Shown in pieces: positions 17,693-24,807 of a DNA stretch of 24,807 bases. The notes under the pieces are model-generated. The model was not told where the DNA came from. It made no database searches and was given only the letters and a program-made list of their open reading frames with translations. Positions within the stretch are counted from its first letter, which is position 1; each line of letters opens with the position of its first letter. The position numbers and the translations under genes are program-made. The DNA lies in IMG/VR virus record IMGVR_UViG_3300030108_003122, positions 1-24,807 of that record, one strand, 5' to 3'. This DNA is from a virus.

Positions 17693-18523
17693 TTAATTTA
17701 ATCTTTTTTCGATATTTTTATATACTTCCATACCTTCATCAGTTTTAAACCAATGCGCTAACGCGTTATATGGATGCTCGTCAAAAGGTATTGTCATTAG
17801 TTTTCTATTTGTAGATCCCCATACAAAGTACCTTTGATCGTTCGATAGTTTTATAATATCTAACTCAACAGCTTTGATGCCGAAGTTTCTTAGTTGCACA
17901 TTATCATCTTTCGCAAGATCTAAGAACAACTTAGGGTTTCTACGTGCAAATAGTAATGTATCTCGTTTAAGCTCCTTAGAACTCATCTCTGATACCTTAG
18001 AACCAACCTCTGCTCTCATAATAGCTTCGATAAAATCAATATCTAAAGTTCTTGCTAAATCTAACGCTTCTATTTCAAGCTCTAACATGTCAAGTTCGTT
18101 TTCAGCAACTTCAACTGGCTTGTATTCGTAGAATATAGCGTCTCTATGAGGGTGATATAGAGATAACATTTTCTGCAAAACTGTTTTTTCTTTTGGCACA
18201 AACAAAGCTCCGTTTCTAAATATGATATGCTCTAATCTTTGGTCGCCTTGCATTTCATCTACAAAACAAGTTCTTTGATTAGCGCAATATTTAAGCTCGC
18301 GTTCATAACCTTTTTCCTCATCAAACCAATAAATATTTGATGCTCTAATACTTCTTGATAAAGGCTGCCTATTACCAGTAAGATAATAAACTCTATCTTT
18401 TATTTCCCAAGTATTTGTTTTTTTAGTTGGCTTAACTTGCACAGGCTCTGGTTTAGGAGCTTCTACAGTTACAGCTTCAACTTGAGGTTCTTCAACAACC
18501 TCTGCTTTTTTCTTTTTAGCCAT
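17693..18523 (-). CDS. Conserved head-region protein of unknown function
   Basis: The 276-residue protein has a Lys-rich start (MAKKKKAEVVEE) and a Val/Pro/Glu-rich, probably disordered stretch to about residue 35. A compact mixed domain follows (about 38-125, two Cys in YCANQRTCF). An acidic helix (ENELDMLELEIEALDLA) comes next, then a helical domain containing NVQLRNFGIKAVELDIIKL and a FVWGSTNRKLMTIPF segment near 232-246. I have the impression that this C-terminal domain recurs next to capsid genes of related phages, but I cannot name a function. It stands alone between two hairpins: a terminator-like one separates it from the capsid gene and another from the ring-type gene. It may therefore be transcribed at a different level from its neighbours. 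A minor capsid or capsid-associated role is plausible from position only. Confidence 0.75.
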   Translation of the reverse strand: MAKKKKAEVVEEPQVEAVTVEAPKPEPVQVKPTKKTNTWEIKDRVYYLTGNRQPLSRSIRASNIYWFDEEKGYERELKYCANQRTCFVDEMQGDQRLEHIIFRNGALFVPKEKTVLQKMLSLYHPHRDAIFYEYKPVEVAENELDMLELEIEALDLARTLDIDFIEAIMRAEVGSKVSEMSSKELKRDTLLFARRNPKLFLDLAKDDNVQLRNFGIKAVELDIIKLSNDQRYFVWGSTNRKLMTIPFDEHPYNALAHWFKTDEGMEVYKNIEKRLN

Positions 18524-18534
18524 AATATAATATA

Positions 18535-18580
18535 ATAAAAAATTAATATAAAACTACCCCACCCGAAGGTGAGGTAGTTT
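18535..18580 (-). terminator. Rho-independent terminator after the major capsid gene
   Basis: As minus-strand RNA, bases 18580 to 18551 form a perfect 13-bp stem (AAACUACC-U-CACC pairing with GGUG-G-GGUAGUUU) with a cUUCGg tetraloop. A U-rich stretch (UUUUAUAUUAAUUUUUU) follows. One pair is a U-G wobble that would be a C-A mismatch on the other strand, so the structure is directional. It starts 13 bases after the capsid stop codon and leaves a 27-base A/T-only leader before the next gene. It probably ends or attenuates capsid-gene transcripts and protects their 3' end. Confidence 0.85.
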
Positions 18581-18593
18581 CGTCAAATATAGT

Positions 18594-20087
18594 TTACTTC
18601 AATAGCATGAAGTTGTTTGCACCTTGTACAACTAGACAACGCTCAGAAAGCATGTGTAATTGCATAGCGTCTAGAGCTGATGTAGCAGCTCCTACTGAAC
18701 CAGTAACCCAAGTCTTCATACGACGATCGTCAGTTTGTGAAGCACGGAAACGTACGTGTAAGAACGGACGTCTAAGGTTTCTACCTAACGTTTGATCGTA
18801 TACAGTTGAAGTACCTGCTGGGATAACAACACCGCGAATCGCTTCAGATCCTGCAGTAACGTTAACACCACCACGAGTAGCTAGATCGTTTAAGTAACGG
18901 AAGTCAGACTTGTAGAAGTCGTAAGAACCTCTGCGGAAACCTGAGAAACCTAGGTTAAGCGCCATGTCTTCGTCGTTATCAAACACTCCGTAAGAAGTAC
19001 CGCCAGCTCCGTATGAGTTCATAGCAGCAAGCATGTCGTCAATAGCTAGTGATGTAGCACGGTTAAGGAAAAGCATGTTTTCTTCAATAGCACCTTGCTT
19101 ATCAAACTCTGCTAAGATAGCATCAAACTCAGCTAAATCAGTTGCAGCGTTAACACCAGTAATACCTGATGACAAGTTACCACGATCTTCAATAGCTGCG
19201 AATAAACCTTCAGTACCTGTAGAGTCGCCGTTTGAAGTTAAGAAGTCATCAACCTTAGAAGTTCCAACTTTTTCACCTTCAATCATTGCCATCTCTAGGT
19301 AATCAGTAAAACGCGCGCGAGTATCAGCTTGAGCTTTTAAGTACCATAAGTAACCTGAAGCTCCGTCTTCTGCAGCGATTTCAATCCAGCCAATACGAGA
19401 TGCATCTGATCCAGATACTTCGTAGTAATCTTTAATGATAATTGGCTTGTTTGAGAACGACTTGAAGATAGGCTCGTTAGCACCTCTGCTGTCTGTAGAA
19501 GCAGCTGCAGCGCTATTGTATTGAGTACCTTTAGCAAACTCTGATCCATATACTAATAAAGTTGTAGCGCTTGCTGTTTCAGATAAACCAGTACAATCGT
19601 TAGCGCCATATGGTCTAACTTCAATAGCTGCACCAGAAACTTCAGAAACTAAAGCTTTAATAACTTTATTATTAGATGATAAAATAACAGTATCGTTAAC
19701 ACGAACACCATGTGATGCAACAGCAAAGCCGTTTTCACCGTCAGCGTTTCCGTCGATATCAGTTACTACTGTAAACTTACCTGTGTTATCAGAACCAGTA
19801 ACGTTACCATCAACGTCCATTGTTCCTTTGTAAGATAAGTGTAATCTACCTTGCTCTGACCAAACAACTTGGTCTGCTGTCATAGATTCTTCAGCTCCAA
19901 CTTGAGAAAGAAAACCTGAAATTGTTCTTGGTCCGAACACTTCAGCCTCTGCCTCCATTAGATCTGGCACATATTGTTGCGCCCAGCCTTGATTAGCTGT
20001 AGACGCAAGGTCTAGATAATTTGATGATAGCGCCTGCTGTTTTGTTGTAGGTACGCTATTCAAATTAGTTCCTGCTGTAATAGCCAT
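18594..20087 (-). CDS. Major capsid protein
   Basis: The 497-residue protein has the length and layout of an HK97-fold major capsid protein. The N-terminal region contains NQGWAQQYVPDLMEAEAEVF, a FLSQVGAEESMT segment and VVWSEQGRLHLSYKG. I recognise these as resembling the capsid protein of crAss-like phages, whose characterised member crAss001 has one of similar size. The middle is a Gly/Asp-rich beta domain (about 95-190), followed by the helical spine region (about 240-345). The C-terminus holds a strand-rich section (FLHVRFRASQTDDRRMKTW). It follows the probable scaffold gene by 13 bases and is followed directly by a terminator. The coding sequence uses more C/G-ending codons (AAC, TTC, GAC, AAG, CGT) than its neighbours, as expected of a highly expressed gene. 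The HK97 fold itself is inferred from the family, not visible directly. Confidence 0.9.
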   Translation of the reverse strand: MAITAGTNLNSVPTTKQQALSSNYLDLASTANQGWAQQYVPDLMEAEAEVFGPRTISGFLSQVGAEESMTADQVVWSEQGRLHLSYKGTMDVDGNVTGSDNTGKFTVVTDIDGNADGENGFAVASHGVRVNDTVILSSNNKVIKALVSEVSGAAIEVRPYGANDCTGLSETASATTLLVYGSEFAKGTQYNSAAAASTDSRGANEPIFKSFSNKPIIIKDYYEVSGSDASRIGWIEIAAEDGASGYLWYLKAQADTRARFTDYLEMAMIEGEKVGTSKVDDFLTSNGDSTGTEGLFAAIEDRGNLSSGITGVNAATDLAEFDAILAEFDKQGAIEENMLFLNRATSLAIDDMLAAMNSYGAGGTSYGVFDNDEDMALNLGFSGFRRGSYDFYKSDFRYLNDLATRGGVNVTAGSEAIRGVVIPAGTSTVYDQTLGRNLRRPFLHVRFRASQTDDRRMKTWVTGSVGAATSALDAMQLHMLSERCLVVQGANNFMLLK

Positions 20088-20100
20088 AATTTTCTAATTT

Positions 20101-21288
20101 TTAATTTTTACGTTTAATTTTAAATTTTAAAGATTCTGAATTATCGCCTAATACTTTTACTTTCATACCACCAGCACTAACTTCTCCATAAGATCCTCTA
20201 GCGCTTGTGTTTACGTTTTTAGCTTGTGCTACTGTTTCTTTTATAGCATCAGCTTTACCTTGTTCGTAAAAGTGTTGAGCAATAGCATCTGCATTCATAG
20301 CTGTAAAAAAGCTTTTATGATAACCTTTAGCATCTTGCATTAACGCATCTTCGTTTAAAAACCTTTTAAACATATTGTTAATGTCGCTTTGAGTTTCTTT
20401 TACTTGACCTACATCTTTTATATTAAACCTATAAATTTTGTCTCCAACATTATATTCAAAACCTTTGAATTTGTCGTTAAACACTTGATCGGTTTTTTCA
20501 TTAAAAGTAGATCTTTGCTTTTCAACTACTTTTTTAGTCTGCTCAGACTCTTTATTATATCTATTAAAGAAATCAACTGCTTTCTGCTGCTCCTTTGTAA
20601 GGTTGCTTGAAGCTTTGATGTCTTCATAGTATTTAGACTTTTGCCCGTCTAAATAGGCTTTGGCCTCGGCAACTTGCTCTTTGAGTGCCAGTTTTTTTCT
20701 TTTAATATCTTTTGCTTCATCTAGCTCTTCATCGTAAGAAAACTTATCTTCCATTAAAAACTCTACTTCTTCGTTTGAAAGATGTGGTTTAGTACTTTTA
20801 TAGTATTCTCTCAACGCGTCTTGATCGTCTATATCTTTTACGTCTCTATTTAAACGAACATAGTCTTCAAGACTACCGCCAGTATCTGCTATAAAGTCAA
20901 CAAGTTTCTGAACATTTTCAGGAAGAAGATCGCCATTTGCTCGAGCTTCATCTATAGCTTCAGCAACTTCTTCTTTTAGATCTTCAACTTCTTTTACTTC
21001 TTCTAATGCTGCAGGTTGTTCTTGTGTTTCTGCTTCCTGCTGTATTTCGTTTTCACTTTGTGCGGGTTTGGCATCTTCATTGACTCTAGCCACTCCTGCG
21101 TCGTCAGTGTTAGTTTCTTCAGTTTCATTAACAATTGGTTTACTTAAATCTACTTTAATAACCTCTGGGTTATCTGCGCTATCAAATTTACTTAAATCTA
21201 CTTCTTGTTTTTCTTCGACAACTTCTTTTTGTTCTTGTTGTTCTACCTCTTGAATTACTTCTTCAAGATCTGTTTGGTTATTTTCCAT
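20101..21288 (-). CDS. Probable capsid scaffolding protein
   Basis: The 395-residue protein lies between portal and capsid genes, where scaffold or scaffold-protease genes are usual. The first 130 residues are extremely Glu/Asp/Gln-rich and low in complexity. The middle (about 195-270) is highly charged with coiled-coil character (IKRKKLALKEQVAEAKAYLD), and the C-terminus is basic (KVKVLGDNSESLKFKIKRKN). An acidic, helical, mostly disordered protein with a basic tail is a typical scaffold design, the basic end contacting the capsid protein. I see no serine-protease motif (such as the S14, S49 or S78 catalytic patterns), so I do not call a prohead protease. It begins 17 bases after the portal stop and its own stop is 13 bases before the capsid start. 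Confidence 0.65.
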   Translation of the reverse strand: MENNQTDLEEVIQEVEQQEQKEVVEEKQEVDLSKFDSADNPEVIKVDLSKPIVNETEETNTDDAGVARVNEDAKPAQSENEIQQEAETQEQPAALEEVKEVEDLKEEVAEAIDEARANGDLLPENVQKLVDFIADTGGSLEDYVRLNRDVKDIDDQDALREYYKSTKPHLSNEEVEFLMEDKFSYDEELDEAKDIKRKKLALKEQVAEAKAYLDGQKSKYYEDIKASSNLTKEQQKAVDFFNRYNKESEQTKKVVEKQRSTFNEKTDQVFNDKFKGFEYNVGDKIYRFNIKDVGQVKETQSDINNMFKRFLNEDALMQDAKGYHKSFFTAMNADAIAQHFYEQGKADAIKETVAQAKNVNTSARGSYGEVSAGGMKVKVLGDNSESLKFKIKRKN

Positions 21289-21305
21289 GATAAAATATTA
21301 TATAA

Positions 21306-23678
21306 TTATTGTCCTATTTGTGGGTTAAAATCAGCTAATCTAATCCCGCCTTCTAATACATCATTACCTGAAGACTCAAACTTTTTAGCAGCTTGCTTAA
21401 CATTTTCTCGCTTATCTTTTCCAGACTCTTTCATGCCTTCTATTTTTTCGTTAGAAGCTCGTTCTTTTTCTCGCAACATACTGTTTAACTCAAACTCATA
21501 CTGCATTAGTTCTTTTTTAAGTCTAACTTCTTCTTGCAAATAAGCTGTCTTATTTTGAGATCTTAAAGTTTCTATTTGCATGTCCGCTTCAGTTTTTGCC
21601 TGATTTTTTTGTATCTCAGCTTGAGCAGCGGCTTGTTGAGCTTGCGCATTTGCCTGCGCCTGGGCTTGCATATTTTGTTGTTGGATTTTTTGATCACGCT
21701 CTTGTTTTTTCTTACGCTTTATTTTTAAAAGTTTATTTGCTAATGAAACGTTTCTAACTTCTCTAATATCTATAGCGTCGTCTAAATCTATTAATTGTTG
21801 AGCTAATGCTGTTTGTATATTGTTTTCTAGTAACTGCTTATCTTCTTCATCAGGCTCTAATTCTATGAATATACCAAAATCATATAGATAAAGCTCTTTC
21901 ATTTCTTTTAACGTAGCTACATTATGAGAGCCTAACGAGTGTGCAAAAGCTGCAGCTGTTGGAGAATACTCTAATATATCAGATATACGTAATGAAAGCG
22001 CGTGCGCTACTTCCGTAGTAAGATACATAGAGCTCAGTAATATATGTCTTGTAGCTACATTTGAATTAGCAGCCGCAAGTTTTTGAATACCAACTAAAGA
22101 GTTAGGATCTGGCATACTACCATCACGTGCTTCGTTTAGTCCAGTTACATCACGAATCATTTGTAAATAGTAGTTATAAGTATTTATTAAACTACCTATT
22201 TTGTTTTGACCTGCACCGTTAGATATTTGCTGAATCGGTATTTTACCTGGATTAGCTTCTCCATCTGCTGTAAAACTTCTACCAATCACACTACCAGTTT
22301 GGAAAAACATGTTAAGCGCTTCTTGCGGATTATAATTAGTGCCGTTGCCTAAATCAACTTCAGCAAGACCATCTGCGTCAAGGTATACTCCATCAGGTAC
22401 CATACGAGACATGACTTGCTGTAACTTTAAATGAGTTAGCTGAATCATATCAGCAAACCCAGTAATTCTACTAACTAACGATTCAATACGACCTTCATAC
22501 ATACGAGGCGCTACAATAGAGTAATTCATTTTAACTTTGTTAAAATTACTTTTATCTCTCATCATGTTAGCACACTTTTGCCATTTAAGTAATCTATCAG
22601 TACCTAATATAACAGCGCCTTCAAAAACTGTTTCTACAAGTCGTTGTATTCTTATAAAACCGTTTTGCTTATCTTCAGGTGGATTAAAGTTGTCTTCTTT
22701 ACTAATAGCTTTTTCACCACCAGATTTAGTTTCTTTTATTTTATAAACATCATTTAAATGAGTTTTATAATTAAAATATAAAACTTGAACTTTGTTTTTA
22801 TCTACTTCTTGTATTCTTCTACCTTCTAAATATCTATAACTAGAAGTGCTACGTATTTCTTCTAAATCAGATTCTGTTAAATGTTCAAACTCTTTAGCTA
22901 ACTCGTTTAATGTTATTGTTTTAACTTCACCTATATAGTATATGTCGTCAAAGTAAGGCGACTCAGTATACGAATAAACTATATTAGCTGGATCAACATA
23001 TTCTACTCTAGCTCCTTCACTATAGTTAAAATTAGTTTTTACACAACCAAGACCTAACACTGTTAAATCATATATAACTCTGCGTCTTATTAAATCGTAA
23101 TCACTTCCTTTTAATAACACATTTATTGCTTGCTCTTCGGCTAGTTCTACAGCTTGCTTATAATTGAGCTGCATATGTAGTTGTAATTCTTCTTCTGTAT
23201 CTGGTAAAGTTTTAGGATCGTTATTAAATAAATCAATGCCAAACTTATCTTTAGCAGCATTATTAAAATCTTTAGTTTTCATGTCAATCAACATGTCTTC
23301 TAAATACTTTGTTCTTTTACTAACTCCGTATTGATCTTGTGCATATGCTTTAACCTCAAAAGCTCTTTCAGACATACCGTTAACTACTATATCTACAAAC
23401 TTAGGTACTATAGGTACAGGCTTCCAGTCTAAATTAAGATAAGACAAATCACCATTAATAGATAATTCGTCTTTGTATTTTTGTATTGACTGCTCGCCTC
23501 TAGCATACAGTCTTAGCTGATGATACTTCTGCTGTGAAGCTTTGTATCTACTATTGTACGAATCCTTAAACCACTCTGTTTCTATAGCACGAGCTACTTT
23601 AAGCCCATATTCTAGACTCATTTTCTCTAGGTCAGGAACCGCTTGAGAAGGAAAATTAACATATATATTTTCAGCCAT
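21306..23678 (-). CDS. Portal protein
   Basis: The 790-residue protein forms the dodecameric vertex ring through which DNA is packaged and ejected. The N-terminal half contains LNLDWKPVPIVPKFVDIVVN (residues 81-100), a pattern I recognise from crAss-like phage portals, followed by ERAFEVKAYAQDQ. The stem/wing region includes GLNEARDGSMPDPNSLVGIQ, of a type shared with other portals. The C-terminal 130 residues are unusual: a Gln/Ala-rich low-complexity run (about 667-690) passes into a long Glu/Lys-rich coiled coil to about 770, which could build a barrel reaching into the capsid. Its length is close to that of crAss-like portals and longer than many siphovirus ones. It starts 2 bases after the terminase stop, as expected for a coupled packaging pair. 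Confidence 0.9.
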   Translation of the reverse strand: MAENIYVNFPSQAVPDLEKMSLEYGLKVARAIETEWFKDSYNSRYKASQQKYHQLRLYARGEQSIQKYKDELSINGDLSYLNLDWKPVPIVPKFVDIVVNGMSERAFEVKAYAQDQYGVSKRTKYLEDMLIDMKTKDFNNAAKDKFGIDLFNNDPKTLPDTEEELQLHMQLNYKQAVELAEEQAINVLLKGSDYDLIRRRVIYDLTVLGLGCVKTNFNYSEGARVEYVDPANIVYSYTESPYFDDIYYIGEVKTITLNELAKEFEHLTESDLEEIRSTSSYRYLEGRRIQEVDKNKVQVLYFNYKTHLNDVYKIKETKSGGEKAISKEDNFNPPEDKQNGFIRIQRLVETVFEGAVILGTDRLLKWQKCANMMRDKSNFNKVKMNYSIVAPRMYEGRIESLVSRITGFADMIQLTHLKLQQVMSRMVPDGVYLDADGLAEVDLGNGTNYNPQEALNMFFQTGSVIGRSFTADGEANPGKIPIQQISNGAGQNKIGSLINTYNYYLQMIRDVTGLNEARDGSMPDPNSLVGIQKLAAANSNVATRHILLSSMYLTTEVAHALSLRISDILEYSPTAAAFAHSLGSHNVATLKEMKELYLYDFGIFIELEPDEEDKQLLENNIQTALAQQLIDLDDAIDIREVRNVSLANKLLKIKRKKKQERDQKIQQQNMQAQAQANAQAQQAAAQAEIQKNQAKTEADMQIETLRSQNKTAYLQEEVRLKKELMQYEFELNSMLREKERASNEKIEGMKESGKDKRENVKQAAKKFESSGNDVLEGGIRLADFNPQIGQ

Positions 23679-23680
23679 AC

Positions 23681-24807
23681 TTATTTAATTAACTGAGATG
23701 TATATCCCTTGTTATCGTATTTTGATATTTTTAAATTAACTGGTGTTCTTTCAACTTTAGGGTTTGGTGCATATAAATGCCTATTGCATGCCATGATCGC
23801 TAAGCCAGAACTTATTGAAGCATCAAATTTAGTTCTACGGTTTATATCAAACTTAGACCAATCAAGTAACGTTTCGTTAAAATACATCGTACCGTAATCT
23901 CCATTGCCTACATGTCCAACGTAATCGTTAATATACATTTCAATAGCAGCAGCATGCGCTTGCTTAATATCTTCACTTGAGTTAGGTATACCTCCTACTT
24001 CTTTTTCTGTAACAGATAACTTTTTCCAAGATTTATCTGGTCTATTCATACTATAACCTCTATAGCCTCTACGCCTTAAATAGTATAGTAATCTTGGTTT
24101 ATTATTCTCTGCTAACAATGGCATGCCGTAAAATACTAATGCCATTAAAACATCTTCAAAGAACATCTCTGCAGTTTGTGGTCTTGCTACATATTCTAAG
24201 AAGAACGTGCTTGATGGCGCGTCTTCCATAGAAAATTTTGTAAGTCCGTGTAAAGCTCCTTTAGAACCGCGACCATCAACTGTACCACTGATATCATAAC
24301 TATCGCAACCAAAGGCGCCAACGTGATCGTTACCGGGATATTTAATTCCATTTTTAATTATTTGCCTATTTTGTAAATGAACTGGCGGCACCCAGCTTAT
24401 TTTAAATCTACCTGTTGGATCTGGATTAAATACAACCTTAGTGTCTTTAACTCCGTTTACCCAACCAAAACTTCCAGTAGTTACATGAGCGCTATGCCTA
24501 CTACCTTCATTAAAATCTATTTGCTCGTATATTTTAATTAAATTAAATATACTGTTTTTAGTTTCATCTCTAAACGCATGCTCTTCAGTACGTGGAAACT
24601 GTCTATAAAACTCGTTTAATGCGTCTTGATCATCACGCAGGCCATCAGCTTCGTTTTCCCAATGATCAATAACACCTACATCTATTAGTTCACCGTCCGG
24701 TCCATGTCGTACATCATCACTTCTACTATCAAAGACTGGAAGTCCGTATTCGTCAATAAATCCTTCATAGTTCCATTCCATTGGGATAAAGAGAGAATAT
24801 AAGCCAG
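23681..24807 (-). CDS. terL: Terminase large subunit, C-terminal (nuclease) part; 5' end beyond window
   Basis: This is the packaging motor subunit. The frame stays open to the window edge: upstream of the Met at 24779-24781 it reads GLYSLFIP, a typical TerL segment, so that Met is internal and the gene is truncated by the window. The N-terminal ATPase (Walker A and B) is therefore not seen. Visible marks, numbered from that Met, are the linker FYRQFPRTEEHAF (58-70), GCDSYDISGTVDGRG (158-172), with D160 the likely first metal-binding acid of the RNase H-fold nuclease, AENNKPR (224-230), and TKFDASISSGLAI (317-329), with D320 the likely last acid. Adjacent YSMNRPD (243-249) and GGIPNSSEDIKQAH (263-276) are patterns I associate with crAss-like TerL. 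The stop lies 2 bases before the portal start. Confidence 0.92.
   Translation of the reverse strand, partial: GLYSLFIPMEWNYEGFIDEYGLPVFDSRSDDVRHGPDGELIDVGVIDHWENEADGLRDDQDALNEFYRQFPRTEEHAFRDETKNSIFNLIKIYEQIDFNEGSRHSAHVTTGSFGWVNGVKDTKVVFNPDPTGRFKISWVPPVHLQNRQIIKNGIKYPGNDHVGAFGCDSYDISGTVDGRGSKGALHGLTKFSMEDAPSSTFFLEYVARPQTAEMFFEDVLMALVFYGMPLLAENNKPRLLYYLRRRGYRGYSMNRPDKSWKKLSVTEKEVGGIPNSSEDIKQAHAAAIEMYINDYVGHVGNGDYGTMYFNETLLDWSKFDINRRTKFDASISSGLAIMACNRHLYAPNPKVERTPVNLKISKYDNKGYTSQLIK

Noticed and set aside
18584-18591. TATATTTG on the minus strand, matching the Bacteroidota -7 promoter box TAnnTTTG
   Set aside because: No TTG-type -33 element is found at the usual 19-21 base spacing, and the transcript would start at the terminator stem. 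One eight-base match in A/T-rich DNA is likely chance.
19337-19549. 70-codon minus-strand frame inside the capsid gene
   Set aside because: It is an alternate frame within a strongly supported capsid coding sequence, with no start signal of its own.
24779-24781. ATG as the start codon of the terminase gene
   Set aside because: The frame continues upstream to the window edge with GLYSLFIP, a TerL-like segment, and the remaining protein lacks the ATPase domain, so this Met is internal.

Overview
The window reads as part of the virion-morphogenesis block of a tailed, short-tailed-type double-stranded DNA bacteriophage. Every recognisable gene lies on the minus strand, in this transcription order (high to low coordinate): terminase large subunit (5' end cut by the window edge), portal, probable scaffold, major capsid protein, an unknown conserved head protein, two tail-adaptor/ring-type proteins, a 2757-residue tail hub/stabilisation protein with a fibre-like C-terminal half, a small beta-rich protein, an Ala/Gln-rich ejection-type protein, a 501-residue virion-interior candidate with an EF-hand-type loop, and a giant protein of at least 1703 residues whose C-terminus runs off the window. 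There is no tRNA, integrase, transposase, CRISPR array or replication gene.

Taxonomic placement is by remembered family resemblance, not by a search. The TerL, portal and capsid sequences, the ring-type proteins and the hub all look like the structural cassette of crAss-like phages (Crassvirales) and related podoviruses of Bacteroidota. A Bacteroidota host also fits the translation signals: the DNA is A+T-rich, no start shows a purposeful Shine-Dalgarno sequence, and starts are preceded by A/T-rich leaders. The habitat cannot be read from the sequence.

Region by region: 23681-24807 is packaging (TerL nuclease half). 18594-23678 is the head (portal, scaffold, capsid). 17693-18523 is an unidentified gene framed by two strand-specific hairpins with UUCG loops; the one after the capsid gene looks like a Rho-independent terminator. 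7680-17642 is the tail adaptor and hub/fibre section. 1-7680 is a small virion protein followed by probable internal (ejected) proteins.

The most interesting item is the giant protein across 1-5110. It carries Gly/Ala-rich hydrophobic stretches in its middle and a HETTH zinc-metallopeptidase (zincin) motif near residue 1289. I infer that it is a capsid-carried protein delivered with the DNA. Genes are packed tightly (gaps of 2-17 bases, one 1-base overlap), except for gaps of 70, 50 and 55 bases that hold the hairpins or an A/T-rich spacer.
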